NCBI RefSeq assembly: GCF_012849095.1
Contig: NZ_CP051680.1
Span: 2,914,001 to 2,978,000, forward strand
Direction of reading: 5' to 3'
Source of the DNA: Cohnella herbarum
Lineage (GTDB): Bacteria; Bacillota; Bacilli; Paenibacillales; Paenibacillaceae
DNA: 64,000 nt
Both the position numbers and the translations under genes were made by a program. Under the pieces are notes generated by a model. It was not told the origin of the DNA, ran no database searches, and saw only the letters and a list, made by a program, of their open reading frames with translations. Positions 16,033 to 25,492 of this stretch are shown piece after piece. The stretch's first letter is position 1. The number at the start of each line of letters is the position of its first letter.

Positions 16033-17763
16033 TTATTTACTCGTCCAAGTGTCCGTGCGCCATTTGAGTTGTTCGTTTACTCGATCCAGATAAGCTTGAG
16101 TATCCACTTTGCCCATTTGTCCGACATAATCGGACCATACTTCTTCGAATTTATCCGGTTTACTCAAGATCGCCTTCGGCAAGTACTTGAAGTCCAAATC
16201 CTTCATCTTCTGGTTGGCGACTTTCGCCGGGGAACCTTCGATGAGGTCGATGTTCCATGCCGGGTACGACACGCGGTTCTCCGGCGGAGACGAGAAGAAG
16301 TCGGTCCACGTTTTGAAGCCGTATGCGGTCAACAGCTCTTTATCGATGTCCTTCAAGTTTGCGAAAAATTCGTCCGGTTGGTTGCCCGGGCCGTCCGCAT
16401 TACCATCTGGATAGTTTCCTTCCAATTTAGGGAGATACCCCCAGAGCGATTCCGCTTTGTACTGCTGCTTCCAAGTGACGTCTTCTTGTTGTTTGCGCAT
16501 TTCCGGCGTCCGGTAGTAGAGTCCGTTGTCGCCGACGAGATAGTCGACGCCTTCTTCGCCCCAACTGAGACGCTTCTGCCACTTCTCCGAGACCATCGTG
16601 TCGATGAACTTGATGACTTTTACCGGATCCTCGGCGTTGACCGTGATGCCGAACCCGTTGCCCAAGTTGATCGGCGGACGATCAAGATAGTAATCCTTCG
16701 TGTTTACGTCATATACGAGCGGGAAGCCGACGTAAGTGCGATCGAACTTGCCTTGAGAGATGAGTGAATCATGGGCTTGCCCGAAGTTCCAACGTTGATC
16801 GAACATACCGAGCACGCGTCCGCTGGATACCTTCGCCAGATACTGGTCATAGTTTTGCGCGAACGCTTCTTTGTCCATCAAGCCTTTGGCATTGATTTCG
16901 TTCAGCTTATTATAGTAGGGCTTCGCGGTATCCGTAGCAGCGAATAGCGTTGCAACGTTCGTATTCGGATCGACGAGTACGCCGCCGTCGTTCGGATGGC
17001 CGGCCAAATGCTGCGGCGCGTTGCGCAGACCCCAATCGCGCCAGTCGAAAGCGAGCGACGAGAAGCCGATCGTCGGTTGACCGTCAATCTCAGGGTACTT
17101 GGCCGCATAATCTTCAATCAGCTTGAAGTATTCGTCCAGCGTTTTGATCTTCGGAAAACCGTATTCTTTGAGAATCGCCTTCTGGATATAGAATGCCGGT
17201 CCCATGTAATCCGTCGGCTTGAATTCGCCTTGATAGACCCCGTAGTTCGGCAGCCAGTAAATGTGACCGTCCGCCGGGTCTTTCAATTGTTCCCACACTT
17301 TTCCGAATATCTTCTTCAAGTTCGGTGCGTTCTGCTCGATCAGGTCTTCCAACGGGATGACCGCTTTGGCCGCCGTCAGCTTCGTATTCGCCGTAATCAT
17401 GTCCGGGTAATCGCCGCCGGCGATCATAACGCCGAGCTTCTGCTCGATATCGCCGACCAGATATTCTTCCTTCAGCGTCACGCCGAGCTGCTCTTTGATT
17501 TCCTTGTAGATTTTGTTGTCGTCCGTCGGGATCGGTCCCGTAGCAGCCGTAAACAAGGAGATGGTGAATGGCTCCACAGTCGCTTCGGGCGAGTCGGATT
17601 CGGACGCGCTGGCTTCGGGCGAGGAACCGCTCGCTCTCGGCGATGCCGATGAAGAAGAGCTGCCTTCATTGTTACCGTTCTTGGAGCAAGCTGACGCGAA
17701 GATACTGAAAGTCAGAATCAGCATGAGCAACCCTAAAGCTGCTTTTCTAGTGCGAACCCCCAT
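16033..17763 (-). CDS. LplA-type sugar-binding lipoprotein
   Basis: A 576-residue extracellular solute-binding protein with a lipoprotein signal ending IFASAC (C26) and a Ser/Glu/Pro-rich linker to about residue 60. The rest is the large two-lobed binding fold of LplA/YtcQ proteins. It captures oligosaccharides at the outer membrane face and hands them to the two downstream permeases. CTAAGGAGGATTTAAC precedes the ATG. It is the first gene of its operon. The upstream operon (17917-21880) encodes a kinase and two AraC-type response regulators that probably sense the same ligand. Confidence 0.9.
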   Translation of the reverse strand: MGVRTRKAALGLLMLILTFSIFASACSKNGNNEGSSSSSASPRASGSSPEASASESDSPEATVEPFTISLFTAATGPIPTDDNKIYKEIKEQLGVTLKEEYLVGDIEQKLGVMIAGGDYPDMITANTKLTAAKAVIPLEDLIEQNAPNLKKIFGKVWEQLKDPADGHIYWLPNYGVYQGEFKPTDYMGPAFYIQKAILKEYGFPKIKTLDEYFKLIEDYAAKYPEIDGQPTIGFSSLAFDWRDWGLRNAPQHLAGHPNDGGVLVDPNTNVATLFAATDTAKPYYNKLNEINAKGLMDKEAFAQNYDQYLAKVSSGRVLGMFDQRWNFGQAHDSLISQGKFDRTYVGFPLVYDVNTKDYYLDRPPINLGNGFGITVNAEDPVKVIKFIDTMVSEKWQKRLSWGEEGVDYLVGDNGLYYRTPEMRKQQEDVTWKQQYKAESLWGYLPKLEGNYPDGNADGPGNQPDEFFANLKDIDKELLTAYGFKTWTDFFSSPPENRVSYPAWNIDLIEGSPAKVANQKMKDLDFKYLPKAILSKPDKFEEVWSDYVGQMGKVDTQAYLDRVNEQLKWRTDTWTSK

Positions 17764-17822
17764 GTTAAATCCTCCTTAGCGGATGTGACGCAAGACGGCG
17801 CGCATTCGTCTTACTGTTTACA

Positions 17823-17837
17823 TGGTAGCGCTTCCTT
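17823..17837 (-). promoter_or_regulatory. cre-like site upstream of binding-protein gene
   Basis: On the minus strand AAGGAAGCGCTACCA differs at one position from the CcpA consensus WTGNAANCGNWWNCA. It lies about 60 bases ahead of the start codon. It is weaker than the other cre candidates in this window. Confidence 0.3.
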
Positions 17838-17916
17838 GGATGCGGTTACAATTCACAGATTAAATGAATATCCCCCTTAAAAATCGGCTTCACCCGCCGT
17901 TTGCGTTCTTGCTGCT

Positions 17917-18990
17917 TTACCCTTTCAAATCCCGGTATTCCGCTGGCTTCCTGCCCGTCCGTCGTTCGAAATGTTGCAGAAAATAGCGGTAGTGCGCGTA
18001 TCCGACCTGCTCTGCGACAGCGCTTGTCGTCTCGGTTGTGCTTCGAAGCTTTTCGCAAGCCTCGGCGATACGCAAATCATGCATCCGATCGAGCAATCCG
18101 CAGCCGAACTTATCTTGATAAGCCTTTCCTAGATAAACCGGGTTCAAATAAAACCGAGCCGCCATGCCCCGGATTGATAGCGGATTGCGATAATTCTCGC
18201 GGACGTACCGATCGACCTCGGTCATGATGCTGCCGGGCTTGCGCTCTCGAATCAATTGCACGGAGTCGATCACCTGCTTCGCAAAAGAAAGTATGCGCAT
18301 CCGCGAGGACGTCGGCCCATCATCCGCCCCGTATGTAGCCGGATCTTGACTGGAATGCAGCAACAAAGCCAAATCGCCGCCGGTTTCACGAATCAACTTG
18401 CCGCATTGAACGATCAATGAATCCGCGAACAGCTCGGCCCATTCTAACGAACGGCCTTCCATTTCCCGGAACAAGCTATCGATCACGTCCGCCGCCCGAA
18501 CCCGATCCGCATCTTCGATCGCTTCCAGCACGTCCTTCATCCGATACGCGGCCAGAGCTGGCAGCGACTTCCCTTCACCGCCCTCACTCGCCTTCTGTCG
18601 GAACTTACGGCGGACATCCAGCCGCATTCGAATCTGATTCAGCACCTCCGCCGCCTCTTCTCCGATGACCGGCTTTAACAAGTATTGATGGACGCCGAGT
18701 TGCATGGCGCGTTTGGCGAACGCAAATTCACCGTAAGCGCTAAGCACGACGAATTCGATAGAGATTCCCCGCTCGCCGCGCAATTGCCCGATCAATTCCA
18801 AGCCGTCCATCTCCGGCATCCGAATATCCGTCACGATAACATCCGGCTTCAACTCCCGCGCCGCAGACAGAGCCTCGACGCCGTTCTCACACACGCCGCA
18901 GACGCGGAATCCAAGATGTTCCCAATCAACAAACATTTGCAAACCTTCGATCGCATACGGTTCATCATCCACCAACAGCACCGAGTACAT
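17917..18990 (-). CDS. YesN-type response regulator (receiver + AraC HTH), second of a pair
   Basis: The start at 18990 (MYSVLLVDDEPY) follows AAGGGGGGA; the longer frame lacks a ribosome site. The 357-residue protein has a receiver domain (acidic pair D8/D9, phosphoacceptor D55 in VIVTDIRMPE, K near 105), a helical linker, and a C-terminal AraC double helix-turn-helix. It begins one base after the kinase gene. It should activate sugar-uptake genes when phosphorylated by that kinase. It is one of two regulators of this design flanking a single kinase, which is unusual; usually there is one. Confidence 0.88.
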   Translation of the reverse strand: MYSVLLVDDEPYAIEGLQMFVDWEHLGFRVCGVCENGVEALSAARELKPDVIVTDIRMPEMDGLELIGQLRGERGISIEFVVLSAYGEFAFAKRAMQLGVHQYLLKPVIGEEAAEVLNQIRMRLDVRRKFRQKASEGGEGKSLPALAAYRMKDVLEAIEDADRVRAADVIDSLFREMEGRSLEWAELFADSLIVQCGKLIRETGGDLALLLHSSQDPATYGADDGPTSSRMRILSFAKQVIDSVQLIRERKPGSIMTEVDRYVRENYRNPLSIRGMAARFYLNPVYLGKAYQDKFGCGLLDRMHDLRIAEACEKLRSTTETTSAVAEQVGYAHYRYFLQHFERRTGRKPAEYRDLKG

Positions 18991-18991
18991 T

Positions 18992-20770
18992 TCATCTCCC
19001 CCCTTCATCCGAGGACAAGGCAGGAATCCGAAAGCTGACTCGAGTGCCCTCGCCCGCACGGCTGTCGATGTAAAAATCGACGCGCTCCCCATAATGGAGC
19101 CTTAGCCGCTTATAAACGTTTCGCATGCCCACGTTCTCGTCCGAATCGAGACTGCCGTTCATCATGCTTCGGATTTCGTTCAACCTATCCTCGTCCATGC
19201 CTTTGCCGTTATCTTCGACCTGCACGTGCAAATAAGTGTCCGTTCGCCGGGCTTCAATACGAATCATTCGCTGCCCTTTGACCGCCTGCAGCCCGTGCTT
19301 GCACGCATTCTCGACAAGCGGTTGGATGCACATTTTCGGCACTAGGCAACTCGCGGCTTCATCTTCGATATGGAAGAGGTAGTCAAACCTATCCGCAAAA
19401 CGGAACTTTTCGATTTTCAAGTACATTTCCGTAAAATGAAGCTCATCCTGCAGCGTGACGACGTCGTCGGACCAACTGATCATCCGACGAAGCAATTGGG
19501 ACAAGTTGCGGATAATGTCAGTCACTTCCGCATAGCCGTTCTTAGCGCTGACGACGAGCAGGGCGTTTAACGTATTGAACAGGAAATGCGGATTTACCTG
19601 GCTTTGTAGCAGCTTCATTTCGGCACGGATCCGCTCCAGCTCCATGTCCTTCTGTTGGATTTCGAGCTTGTAGACATCGTTAACGAGAGACTCGATCTGA
19701 GCCACCATCCGATTGTAGCTGCGAATCAGCCCGCCGATCTCGTCTTTGCCTTCCCGCAGCACGATCAAGTCGAACTTCTCGTCTTTCGCTTTCTCCATAT
19801 GCCGAGACAGTCGACGAATCCGATAATTGTACGAACGCAACATAATGAAAATGAGCGAAGTCGGAAGCAAAGTGCTAATAGCGGCCAGCATCCAGATGAA
19901 ATGGTTCGAGCTCTGGACGGCCGTCTGAAATCGGTCCGTTTCCGCAAGACCGACGAGCGTCCATCCGCGAATATACGAAGGATTGCCTAGCGGGCTTCGG
20001 AACGTCAGTATGTCGTCCTCGCCGCTGTCCTTCGAAGCGCTTGGATTCATAAACTGGGAGGAGGGGAAAAGCACTTGATTTTGCGAATCCAGCATGCTGA
20101 GCGTCATATAAGGTTTCTCCTCTCCTAGAATCTCGTCGAAGCTGCTGAGCTTAAGATCGATTCGCAAATATTTGGCATAGCGCCCATACAACGGGTATTC
20201 GTTCAGCTTGCGCACGATACTGAAATATTCTTTACTGGCTTTCGCGTTCATAGGGTCGACATCTGTATACATGAGGACCTGGACGGCCGATTGGGACGCG
20301 GAAGCCGCCTCATACCATGGGCTGCGCTTCTCAGCTTCGTCCAAGATGAAGAAATTGCTTCCGGTCACGACCGTCGGATTTTCCGTGAATACCGAGATAT
20401 TCTCAACGTACGTATAGGCGGACATGAACGGCCTCATCTTACCGGTCAGCACCTCATTGAAGCTTTCATAGAAATCGACAATGTCGACATATTCCTTGTC
20501 CAGCATCTCATATAAGGTACGGTCCGTCGCGACGGAATGGCTAAGCGTGACGCCGCCCTCGATCATGTCCATCGCCTTCTTGGCCGCCCGCTCGATCGTT
20601 AGCTGAAGGTTGTTCTGCTCCCGGGATTGAATGTCCTTCGACGTTTGTCGGAAAAAGAGAATGTTGATCGTCAGGATCGGCAATAGAACGCAAAGAAGGT
20701 AGATAAGCGTGAACTTCCATTTGAGAGGAATGTTGTTGACGAAGCTGAGCCAGCCGATCGGCTTACGCAT
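18992..20770 (-). CDS. YesM-type sensor histidine kinase
   Basis: 592 residues: a transmembrane helix near 20-40, an extracellular sensor of about 240 residues, a second helix near 290-312, HAMP, then the His-kinase block LQSQVNPHFLFNT with phosphoacceptor H395, and a HATPase domain containing VEDNGKGMDEDRL and a G-box (GEGTRVSF). It belongs to the YesM/LytS-like class that senses extracellular or binding-protein-bound sugars. It lies between two AraC-type response-regulator genes in one operon (20789-21880 upstream, 17917-18990 downstream). Confidence 0.9.
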   Translation of the reverse strand: MRKPIGWLSFVNNIPLKWKFTLIYLLCVLLPILTINILFFRQTSKDIQSREQNNLQLTIERAAKKAMDMIEGGVTLSHSVATDRTLYEMLDKEYVDIVDFYESFNEVLTGKMRPFMSAYTYVENISVFTENPTVVTGSNFFILDEAEKRSPWYEAASASQSAVQVLMYTDVDPMNAKASKEYFSIVRKLNEYPLYGRYAKYLRIDLKLSSFDEILGEEKPYMTLSMLDSQNQVLFPSSQFMNPSASKDSGEDDILTFRSPLGNPSYIRGWTLVGLAETDRFQTAVQSSNHFIWMLAAISTLLPTSLIFIMLRSYNYRIRRLSRHMEKAKDEKFDLIVLREGKDEIGGLIRSYNRMVAQIESLVNDVYKLEIQQKDMELERIRAEMKLLQSQVNPHFLFNTLNALLVVSAKNGYAEVTDIIRNLSQLLRRMISWSDDVVTLQDELHFTEMYLKIEKFRFADRFDYLFHIEDEAASCLVPKMCIQPLVENACKHGLQAVKGQRMIRIEARRTDTYLHVQVEDNGKGMDEDRLNEIRSMMNGSLDSDENVGMRNVYKRLRLHYGERVDFYIDSRAGEGTRVSFRIPALSSDEGGR

Positions 20771-20788
20771 GCGGTTGCCTCCTTCGAA

Positions 20789-21880
20789 TCAGCCGTTCTT
20801 ATATTGAGATGGGGTCATGTCCATCCATTGCTTGAATTTCGCGGCGAATTGCTCGGGATCCGCGTAACCGACCGTCCGGGCTACGTCGGCTATCTTCATA
20901 TCCGTACGCCGCAGAAGCTTGCGGCCTGCCTCGACCCGCGTGCGGTGAACGTAGTCGAGGAAAGATAGACCCATCTGCTTCTTAAACAACTGACCAAGAT
21001 AAGCTGGTTGGAAATGGAGCCTTCTAGCGATGGTCCGCAACTGAAGCGGCTCGCGATACCGCTCCCGGATGAATCTGGCAGTCTCCCCTACTGGACCGGT
21101 TACGGATCGTTGCCGTGCCAACTGCTCCGCTGAATTTCGTGCGAATGACGCTAAGATGCCGGGCCAACGGTCTGTCCCGTTCGGCAAGATCGGAAGCGAG
21201 AGGTCATGTTCGCCTTCCGGAGACGAGTTTTTCATTTCTCCCTCCATCACTTTCCATATCAATTCCATTAACACGTTCGACAAGAAAGCCTTACCCGTTT
21301 TCCCATCCCCTTCGAACGATAGTTCCAGTTGCCGGCACAGCCGTTCAGCCGCTTCGTCAATCGCCGTCCCGTCGATCGCTTGGATTGCGAGCAATAGACG
21401 ATCCTCCGCATCAATCAACGGATCATCGGCATCCGGGATCGACCAACTCGCTTCTAACGACGAGGTCGCATGCGGCGAACTCGCGGTATCGTATCCGTCC
21501 GGATTCAACCATTGACTGCGAAGTTTTCCGAGTACAGCGTGGATTTCCTCGACGTCGATCGGCTTCAACCAGTAATCGAGCACTCCGCACGTTAACGCCT
21601 TCTGGGCAAAGGCGAAATCGTCATGTCCGCTAAGAACGACGAAACGGCATGGCGCGTTCAACTCTTTGGTGCAGTGCTCGATCAGTTGCAGTCCGTCCAA
21701 GACCGGCATGCTTATGTCCGTTACGACTAGATCGGGGCTTAGCTCCTTGATCCGCTCCAGCGCTTCTTCCCCATCGCACGCTTCGCCGCAGACGCGGAAA
21801 CCGTGAGTTTCCCAATCGATCATGAATGACAAACCTTCTAAGACGAGCGGTTCGTCGTCGACAAGCAGAACAGTGAAGAT
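20789..21880 (-). CDS. YesN-type response regulator with apparent ATC start codon
   Basis: Reading back from the obvious AraC HTH and receiver, the first ATG/GTG/TTG lies after the receiver's acidic pair, which cannot be right. The full domain (I/M-FTVLLVDDEPLVLEG, D8/D9, phosphoacceptor D55) begins at ATC 21878-21880, six bases after GAGGGGAGGGG, and a TGA closes the frame 18 bases further upstream. The numbering then matches the sister regulator exactly. So the gene either uses a rare ATC start or carries a point change in ATG. The product would be 363 residues, with receiver, linker and C-terminal AraC HTH (about 255-363). It heads the regulator-kinase-regulator operon. Confidence 0.8.
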   Translation of the reverse strand: MFTVLLVDDEPLVLEGLSFMIDWETHGFRVCGEACDGEEALERIKELSPDLVVTDISMPVLDGLQLIEHCTKELNAPCRFVVLSGHDDFAFAQKALTCGVLDYWLKPIDVEEIHAVLGKLRSQWLNPDGYDTASSPHATSSLEASWSIPDADDPLIDAEDRLLLAIQAIDGTAIDEAAERLCRQLELSFEGDGKTGKAFLSNVLMELIWKVMEGEMKNSSPEGEHDLSLPILPNGTDRWPGILASFARNSAEQLARQRSVTGPVGETARFIRERYREPLQLRTIARRLHFQPAYLGQLFKKQMGLSFLDYVHRTRVEAGRKLLRRTDMKIADVARTVGYADPEQFAAKFKQWMDMTPSQYKNG

Positions 21881-22237
21881 CGAGATCCCCTCCCCTCAGA
21901 AAAATAATCCTAATTATACCATGGTAATGAATGCGTTTTCATAATATTTCAAAATTTAGATGTATTAGGTCAACTCCCTCATCCTATTAGTATCTGCACA
22001 ACATTCTACCGAATCGCAAAGAAGCCCCGCACCCCTGTCGGATGTCAAGAATGTGTACCGATTCCCGGTTCATTCCTTCGTCAAATCCAACTAAGGGGTG
22101 GAGGTCGGTTTTTCCAACGGAACGGGTCCGAGCCCTTTTCTTGCCTTCCGATAATCCTTGCTTCTTGTCCATCCTGCGAATGCATCAGCTGGTGAACCGT
22201 GTCCTTAGAACGGCCCTTACCCCATCGCGAATTAACC
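21881..22237. other. Intergenic region with promoter of regulator operon
   Basis: No gene is supported here. On the minus strand a perfect -10 TATAAT lies at 21913-21918 beside the palindrome taccatggta (21917-21926), about 35 bases before the ATC start. The -35 region is weak, which fits an activated promoter. The rest, downstream of the dehydrogenase, shows no clear terminator. Confidence 0.4.
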
Positions 22238-23380
22238 TTACGGTTTCAAAATAATCTTCATCGCGTTGTCCTCTTTATTGTTGAATATCTTATATCCGTG
22301 CTCCGCCTCGTCCAAGCCGATCCGGTGGCTTATAATATCGGTAGGATCGAACACTTCCTCTTTTACTTGGCGATACAGTTCCGGCATGTAATGGATAACC
22401 GGCGCTTGTCCCATTTTCACGGTAATGTTGCGTGCGAACAAATCGCCGAACGGAAAGGCATTGTAGTTCGTTCCATAAACTCCGGTCACTTGGATTGTGC
22501 CGCCCTTGCGGACTAGCTTAGCCGCCATCCGAAACGCGCCGAGCCCGCCTCCCTGAAGCTTGAGCAGCGTTTCCACCTTTTCCAGCAGCGTCTTTTCGGA
22601 ATCCAGACCAACTGCGTCGATCACGACGTCCGCTCCGCCTCCCGTTAGTTCTTGCAAATGGCCGAGAAGGTCATCCGTCGCCTTGAAGTCGAACGCTTCA
22701 ACGTTATTAGTCTTCCGAGCATGCTCTAAACGATAATCGACATGATCGACAGCGATTACCCTTTTTGCGCCCTTGAGCCATGCGAATTTCTGGGCTAGCA
22801 GACCGACTGGCCCGCAACCGAGAATAATAACCGTGTCGCCCTGTTTTACTCCGGCATTGTCAACGCTCCAGTATGCGGTCGGAATAATATCGGATAGAAA
22901 AAGGATCTTCTCGTCTTCCATCTCCGCATCTTCGGGAACCTTGAACGGCACGAAGTTACCATATGGCACCCGTAAGAGTTCTGCTTGTCCTCCTGCGTAT
23001 CCGCCGAACGTATCGGAATATCCGAAATAACCCCCCGTGTCGCCATGAAGGAACTCGTTTGAATTATCGCATTGGCTTTCGAGTTGATGGTTGCAATACC
23101 AGCATTGGCCGCAGGCGACATTGAATGGGATGATTACACGGTCGCCTTTCTTGACGCGGGTTACCTCTTTCCCTACCTCCTCCACTATACCCATAGGCTC
23201 GTGACCGATGATGAAGTTTTCCGGGAGATTGGGAATTTCTCCGTTATAAAGATGCAGATCCGATCCGCAGATGGTTGTCGTCGTTATGCGCACGAGAACA
23301 TCGTCTGCTTTGCTGAGTTTGGCATCCTCCACTTCCTTAACCTTTACTTTTTTCATCCCTTGATAGGTTAAAGCTTTCAT
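22238..23380 (-). CDS. Zinc-dependent alcohol dehydrogenase (formaldehyde-dehydrogenase-like)
   Basis: 380 residues of the medium-chain dehydrogenase family. The catalytic zinc site is C39 (TTICGSDLH) with GHEPMG. A structural zinc loop ACGQCWYCNHQLESQC follows. The Rossmann motif is ILGCGPVGLLAQ. The long insert before the C-terminus and lack of a glutathione requirement in relatives suggest the glutathione-independent formaldehyde or general aldehyde/alcohol type. It is cytoplasmic and NAD(P)-dependent. AAGAGGTGG precedes the ATG. It stands alone between two sugar regions and no regulator is evident, so a general detoxification role is likely. Confidence 0.88.
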   Translation of the reverse strand: MKALTYQGMKKVKVKEVEDAKLSKADDVLVRITTTTICGSDLHLYNGEIPNLPENFIIGHEPMGIVEEVGKEVTRVKKGDRVIIPFNVACGQCWYCNHQLESQCDNSNEFLHGDTGGYFGYSDTFGGYAGGQAELLRVPYGNFVPFKVPEDAEMEDEKILFLSDIIPTAYWSVDNAGVKQGDTVIILGCGPVGLLAQKFAWLKGAKRVIAVDHVDYRLEHARKTNNVEAFDFKATDDLLGHLQELTGGGADVVIDAVGLDSEKTLLEKVETLLKLQGGGLGAFRMAAKLVRKGGTIQVTGVYGTNYNAFPFGDLFARNITVKMGQAPVIHYMPELYRQVKEEVFDPTDIISHRIGLDEAEHGYKIFNNKEDNAMKIILKP

Positions 23381-23599
23381 AGTACCACCTCTTCCGTTGA
23401 TAATAACGTCAGTAGCTTATCCATAATTCGCGTTAGACAATCATTAATTTCCGTATAAAGGAAACGATAATTTCAATTACTTAAAGGCTTCCGAATAGTC
23501 CAGGAATACTTATCTCGCGCATCGGTACATAATCTTGGCCTTAATCGGCAATCGGCATATATTCTTTACAATGATGTTTGACAAGAAATATATACCGAT

Positions 23600-23627
23600 A
23601 AAACGAAAAACCCGCGATTTACGCGGG
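23600..23627 (-). terminator. Terminator of arabinofuranosidase operon
   Basis: Stem cccgcg/cgcggg (23611-23616 with 23622-23627) is followed on the minus strand by TTTTTCGTTTT. It lies about 50 bases after the last gene of the 33.8-23.7 kb transcription unit. Confidence 0.8.
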
Positions 23628-23676
23628 CTGGAACAAGTACAAGTTCTTGACAACCGACAACCTTTTGCGGCCTGAT

Positions 23677-23955
23677 TCAATAACCGTTCGGCACGCTCCA
23701 TTTTGAACCTTCGGGATGCGGGCAATCCTTCTCGGCGAGCTTTCCGCGCACATCGACCAAGCAACCGCAATGCATGCACGTCGTCCCGTACTCCAGCGAC
23801 GGGCATGCCCTGCAAGTCTCAAGCCGGGCGCCGTACGTATCGTCGCCGACGAAGACGAAACCTTTGCCCTCCATCGCGGACAGCAGCCGGTTGATCTGAC
23901 CGCGTGTCACCCGAACGTCCGCCTTGCATCCCTTGCAACCGTTGATCGCGGGCAT
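23677..23955 (-). CDS. Small cysteine-rich protein, DUF6171-like
   Basis: The 92-residue soluble protein has a CKGC pair near the N-terminus and, later, CRACP, then CMHCGC and a final C-P-H. These eight or so Cys form one or two zinc or Fe-S sites. The pattern matches the small DUF6171-like proteins of Firmicutes as far as I recall; function is not known. Its ATG is two bases after the arabinofuranosidase stop, so it is coupled to it. Either it serves that operon or it simply sits at its end. Confidence 0.75.
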   Translation of the reverse strand: MPAINGCKGCKADVRVTRGQINRLLSAMEGKGFVFVGDDTYGARLETCRACPSLEYGTTCMHCGCLVDVRGKLAEKDCPHPEGSKWSVPNGY

Positions 23956-23957
23956 GG

Positions 23958-25445
23958 CTAGAAACGCAGCGTGACTACCGCGACGGACATCGGCGGCAAC
24001 TTCGCTGACAGACCTTCCTCGGTGATGTCCGTAACGCCATCGAACGGCTGCGGTGCCACCGTCTCCGGCTGCTCGAACGTATTGTGCGCGTTCATGTCCG
24101 CATGAGTCAGTAGTCGACCGCTTACTTTGGGCATGCCCATCAAGCCGCGAAGCCGCAACATGACCGGCGCCTCGCTATTCGGGTCAACGTTGCATAAACT
24201 AATGTCGATCGTGCCGTCCTGCCGTTTCGATGCCGACGCGCTGACTTGCGGGATCGAGTCTCCGCCAACGGCGTAATCACTGGTATTGAGAACAAGCGCG
24301 AGCGCCTCCGCGTCCTGATGCACCTTAAACATTTCGAAAACATGGTACGTCGGCGTAAGCAGCATCTTCGCTCCTTCGGTCAGGATCATCGCCTGCAGTA
24401 CGTTGACCGTCTGAGCAATGTTTGCCATGTGAACGCGTTCGCAGTTCCGGTGGAACACGTGAAAATGCAGCCCCGTCACCAGTGCATCCCGCAACGAGTT
24501 TTGCTGGTATAGGAAACCAGGGTTCGTGCCCGGTTCCACCTGGAACCAGTTCCCCCACTCGTCCACGATCAGGCCGACCCGCTTCTTCGGGTCGTACTGG
24601 TCCATGATCGAGGAGTGGCGCGTTATCAGCTCGTCCATGCGAAGCGCCTGCTGCATCGTCTCGAACCACTCCGCTTCGTCGAAGCCGATTGCCGGACGTT
24701 TCAGCTCAAAGCCCCCGGGAACAGTATAATAGTGCAAGCTGAGACCGTCCATGTGTTGGCCCGCTTCCCGCATCAGCGTTTCCGTCCAGCTGTAATCGTC
24801 GGTATTCGCGCCGCCTGCGATTTTATAGATCCGGTTATCGCCATAATTCCGCACGTAGGTCTGGTACCTGCGATACTCGTCAGCGTAATATTCCGGACGC
24901 ATGTTGCCGCCGCAGCCCCAGTTCTCATTGCCAACTCCGAAATATTTCAATTTCCACGGTTTCTCGCGGCCATTCGCCTTGCGCCAATTCGCCATCGGCG
25001 ACTCACCGTCGAACGTCATATATTCGACCCACTCCTGCATTTCCTGGACCGAGCCGCTGCCAACGTTGCCGCAGATGTATGGCTCAGTGCCGAGTAGCTC
25101 GCACAGGTCGAAGAACTCATGCGTGCCGAAGTGGTTGTTCTCCACGACGCCACCCCAATTCGTGTTGACCATGTGCTTGCGCTGATCCCTCGGACCGATA
25201 CCGTCCTTCCAATGATATTCGTCGGCGAAACAACCGCCCGGCCACCGGAGCACCGGAATGGAGAGGTAGCGCAGCGCTTTCAGCACGTCGTTTCGGATCC
25301 CCCGAGTATTCGGAATCGGCGAATCCTCTCCGACCCAGATACCTTCGTAAATGCAGCGTCCGAGATGCTCGGCGAAATGCCCGTATATGTGCCGACTGAT
25401 CGTACCGAAAGTCTGATCGGTATTTACGGTAATCGTTGTATTCAT
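23958..25445 (-). CDS. abfA: Alpha-N-arabinofuranosidase, GH51
   Basis: 495 residues with the GH51 (beta/alpha)8 barrel and C-terminal beta-sandwich. The acid/base E174 is in GVGNENWG and the nucleophile E296 in [22 protein letters not shown] and HYYTVPGG are further family blocks. It removes L-arabinofuranosyl side groups from arabinoxylan or arabinan oligosaccharides. There is no signal peptide, so it works in the cytoplasm on imported oligosaccharides. ATG 25445 follows AAAGGAG; the GTG one codon earlier is less likely. It is in the same direction as, and probably cotranscribed with, the esterase, kinase and importer upstream. Confidence 0.95.
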   Translation of the reverse strand: MNTTITVNTDQTFGTISRHIYGHFAEHLGRCIYEGIWVGEDSPIPNTRGIRNDVLKALRYLSIPVLRWPGGCFADEYHWKDGIGPRDQRKHMVNTNWGGVVENNHFGTHEFFDLCELLGTEPYICGNVGSGSVQEMQEWVEYMTFDGESPMANWRKANGREKPWKLKYFGVGNENWGCGGNMRPEYYADEYRRYQTYVRNYGDNRIYKIAGGANTDDYSWTETLMREAGQHMDGLSLHYYTVPGGFELKRPAIGFDEAEWFETMQQALRMDELITRHSSIMDQYDPKKRVGLIVDEWGNWFQVEPGTNPGFLYQQNSLRDALVTGLHFHVFHRNCERVHMANIAQTVNVLQAMILTEGAKMLLTPTYHVFEMFKVHQDAEALALVLNTSDYAVGGDSIPQVSASASKRQDGTIDISLCNVDPNSEAPVMLRLRGLMGMPKVSGRLLTHADMNAHNTFEQPETVAPQPFDGVTDITEEGLSAKLPPMSVAVVTLRF

Positions 25446-25492
25446 CACAAATCTCCTTTTTTATCTCTCATCGTTATAGGGAACAGCGTTCT

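Noticed and set aside
20789..21832. TTG at 21832 as the start of the response regulator
   Set aside because: It would remove the first strand and the acidic pair of the receiver domain, while the sister regulator aligns perfectly from the ATC.
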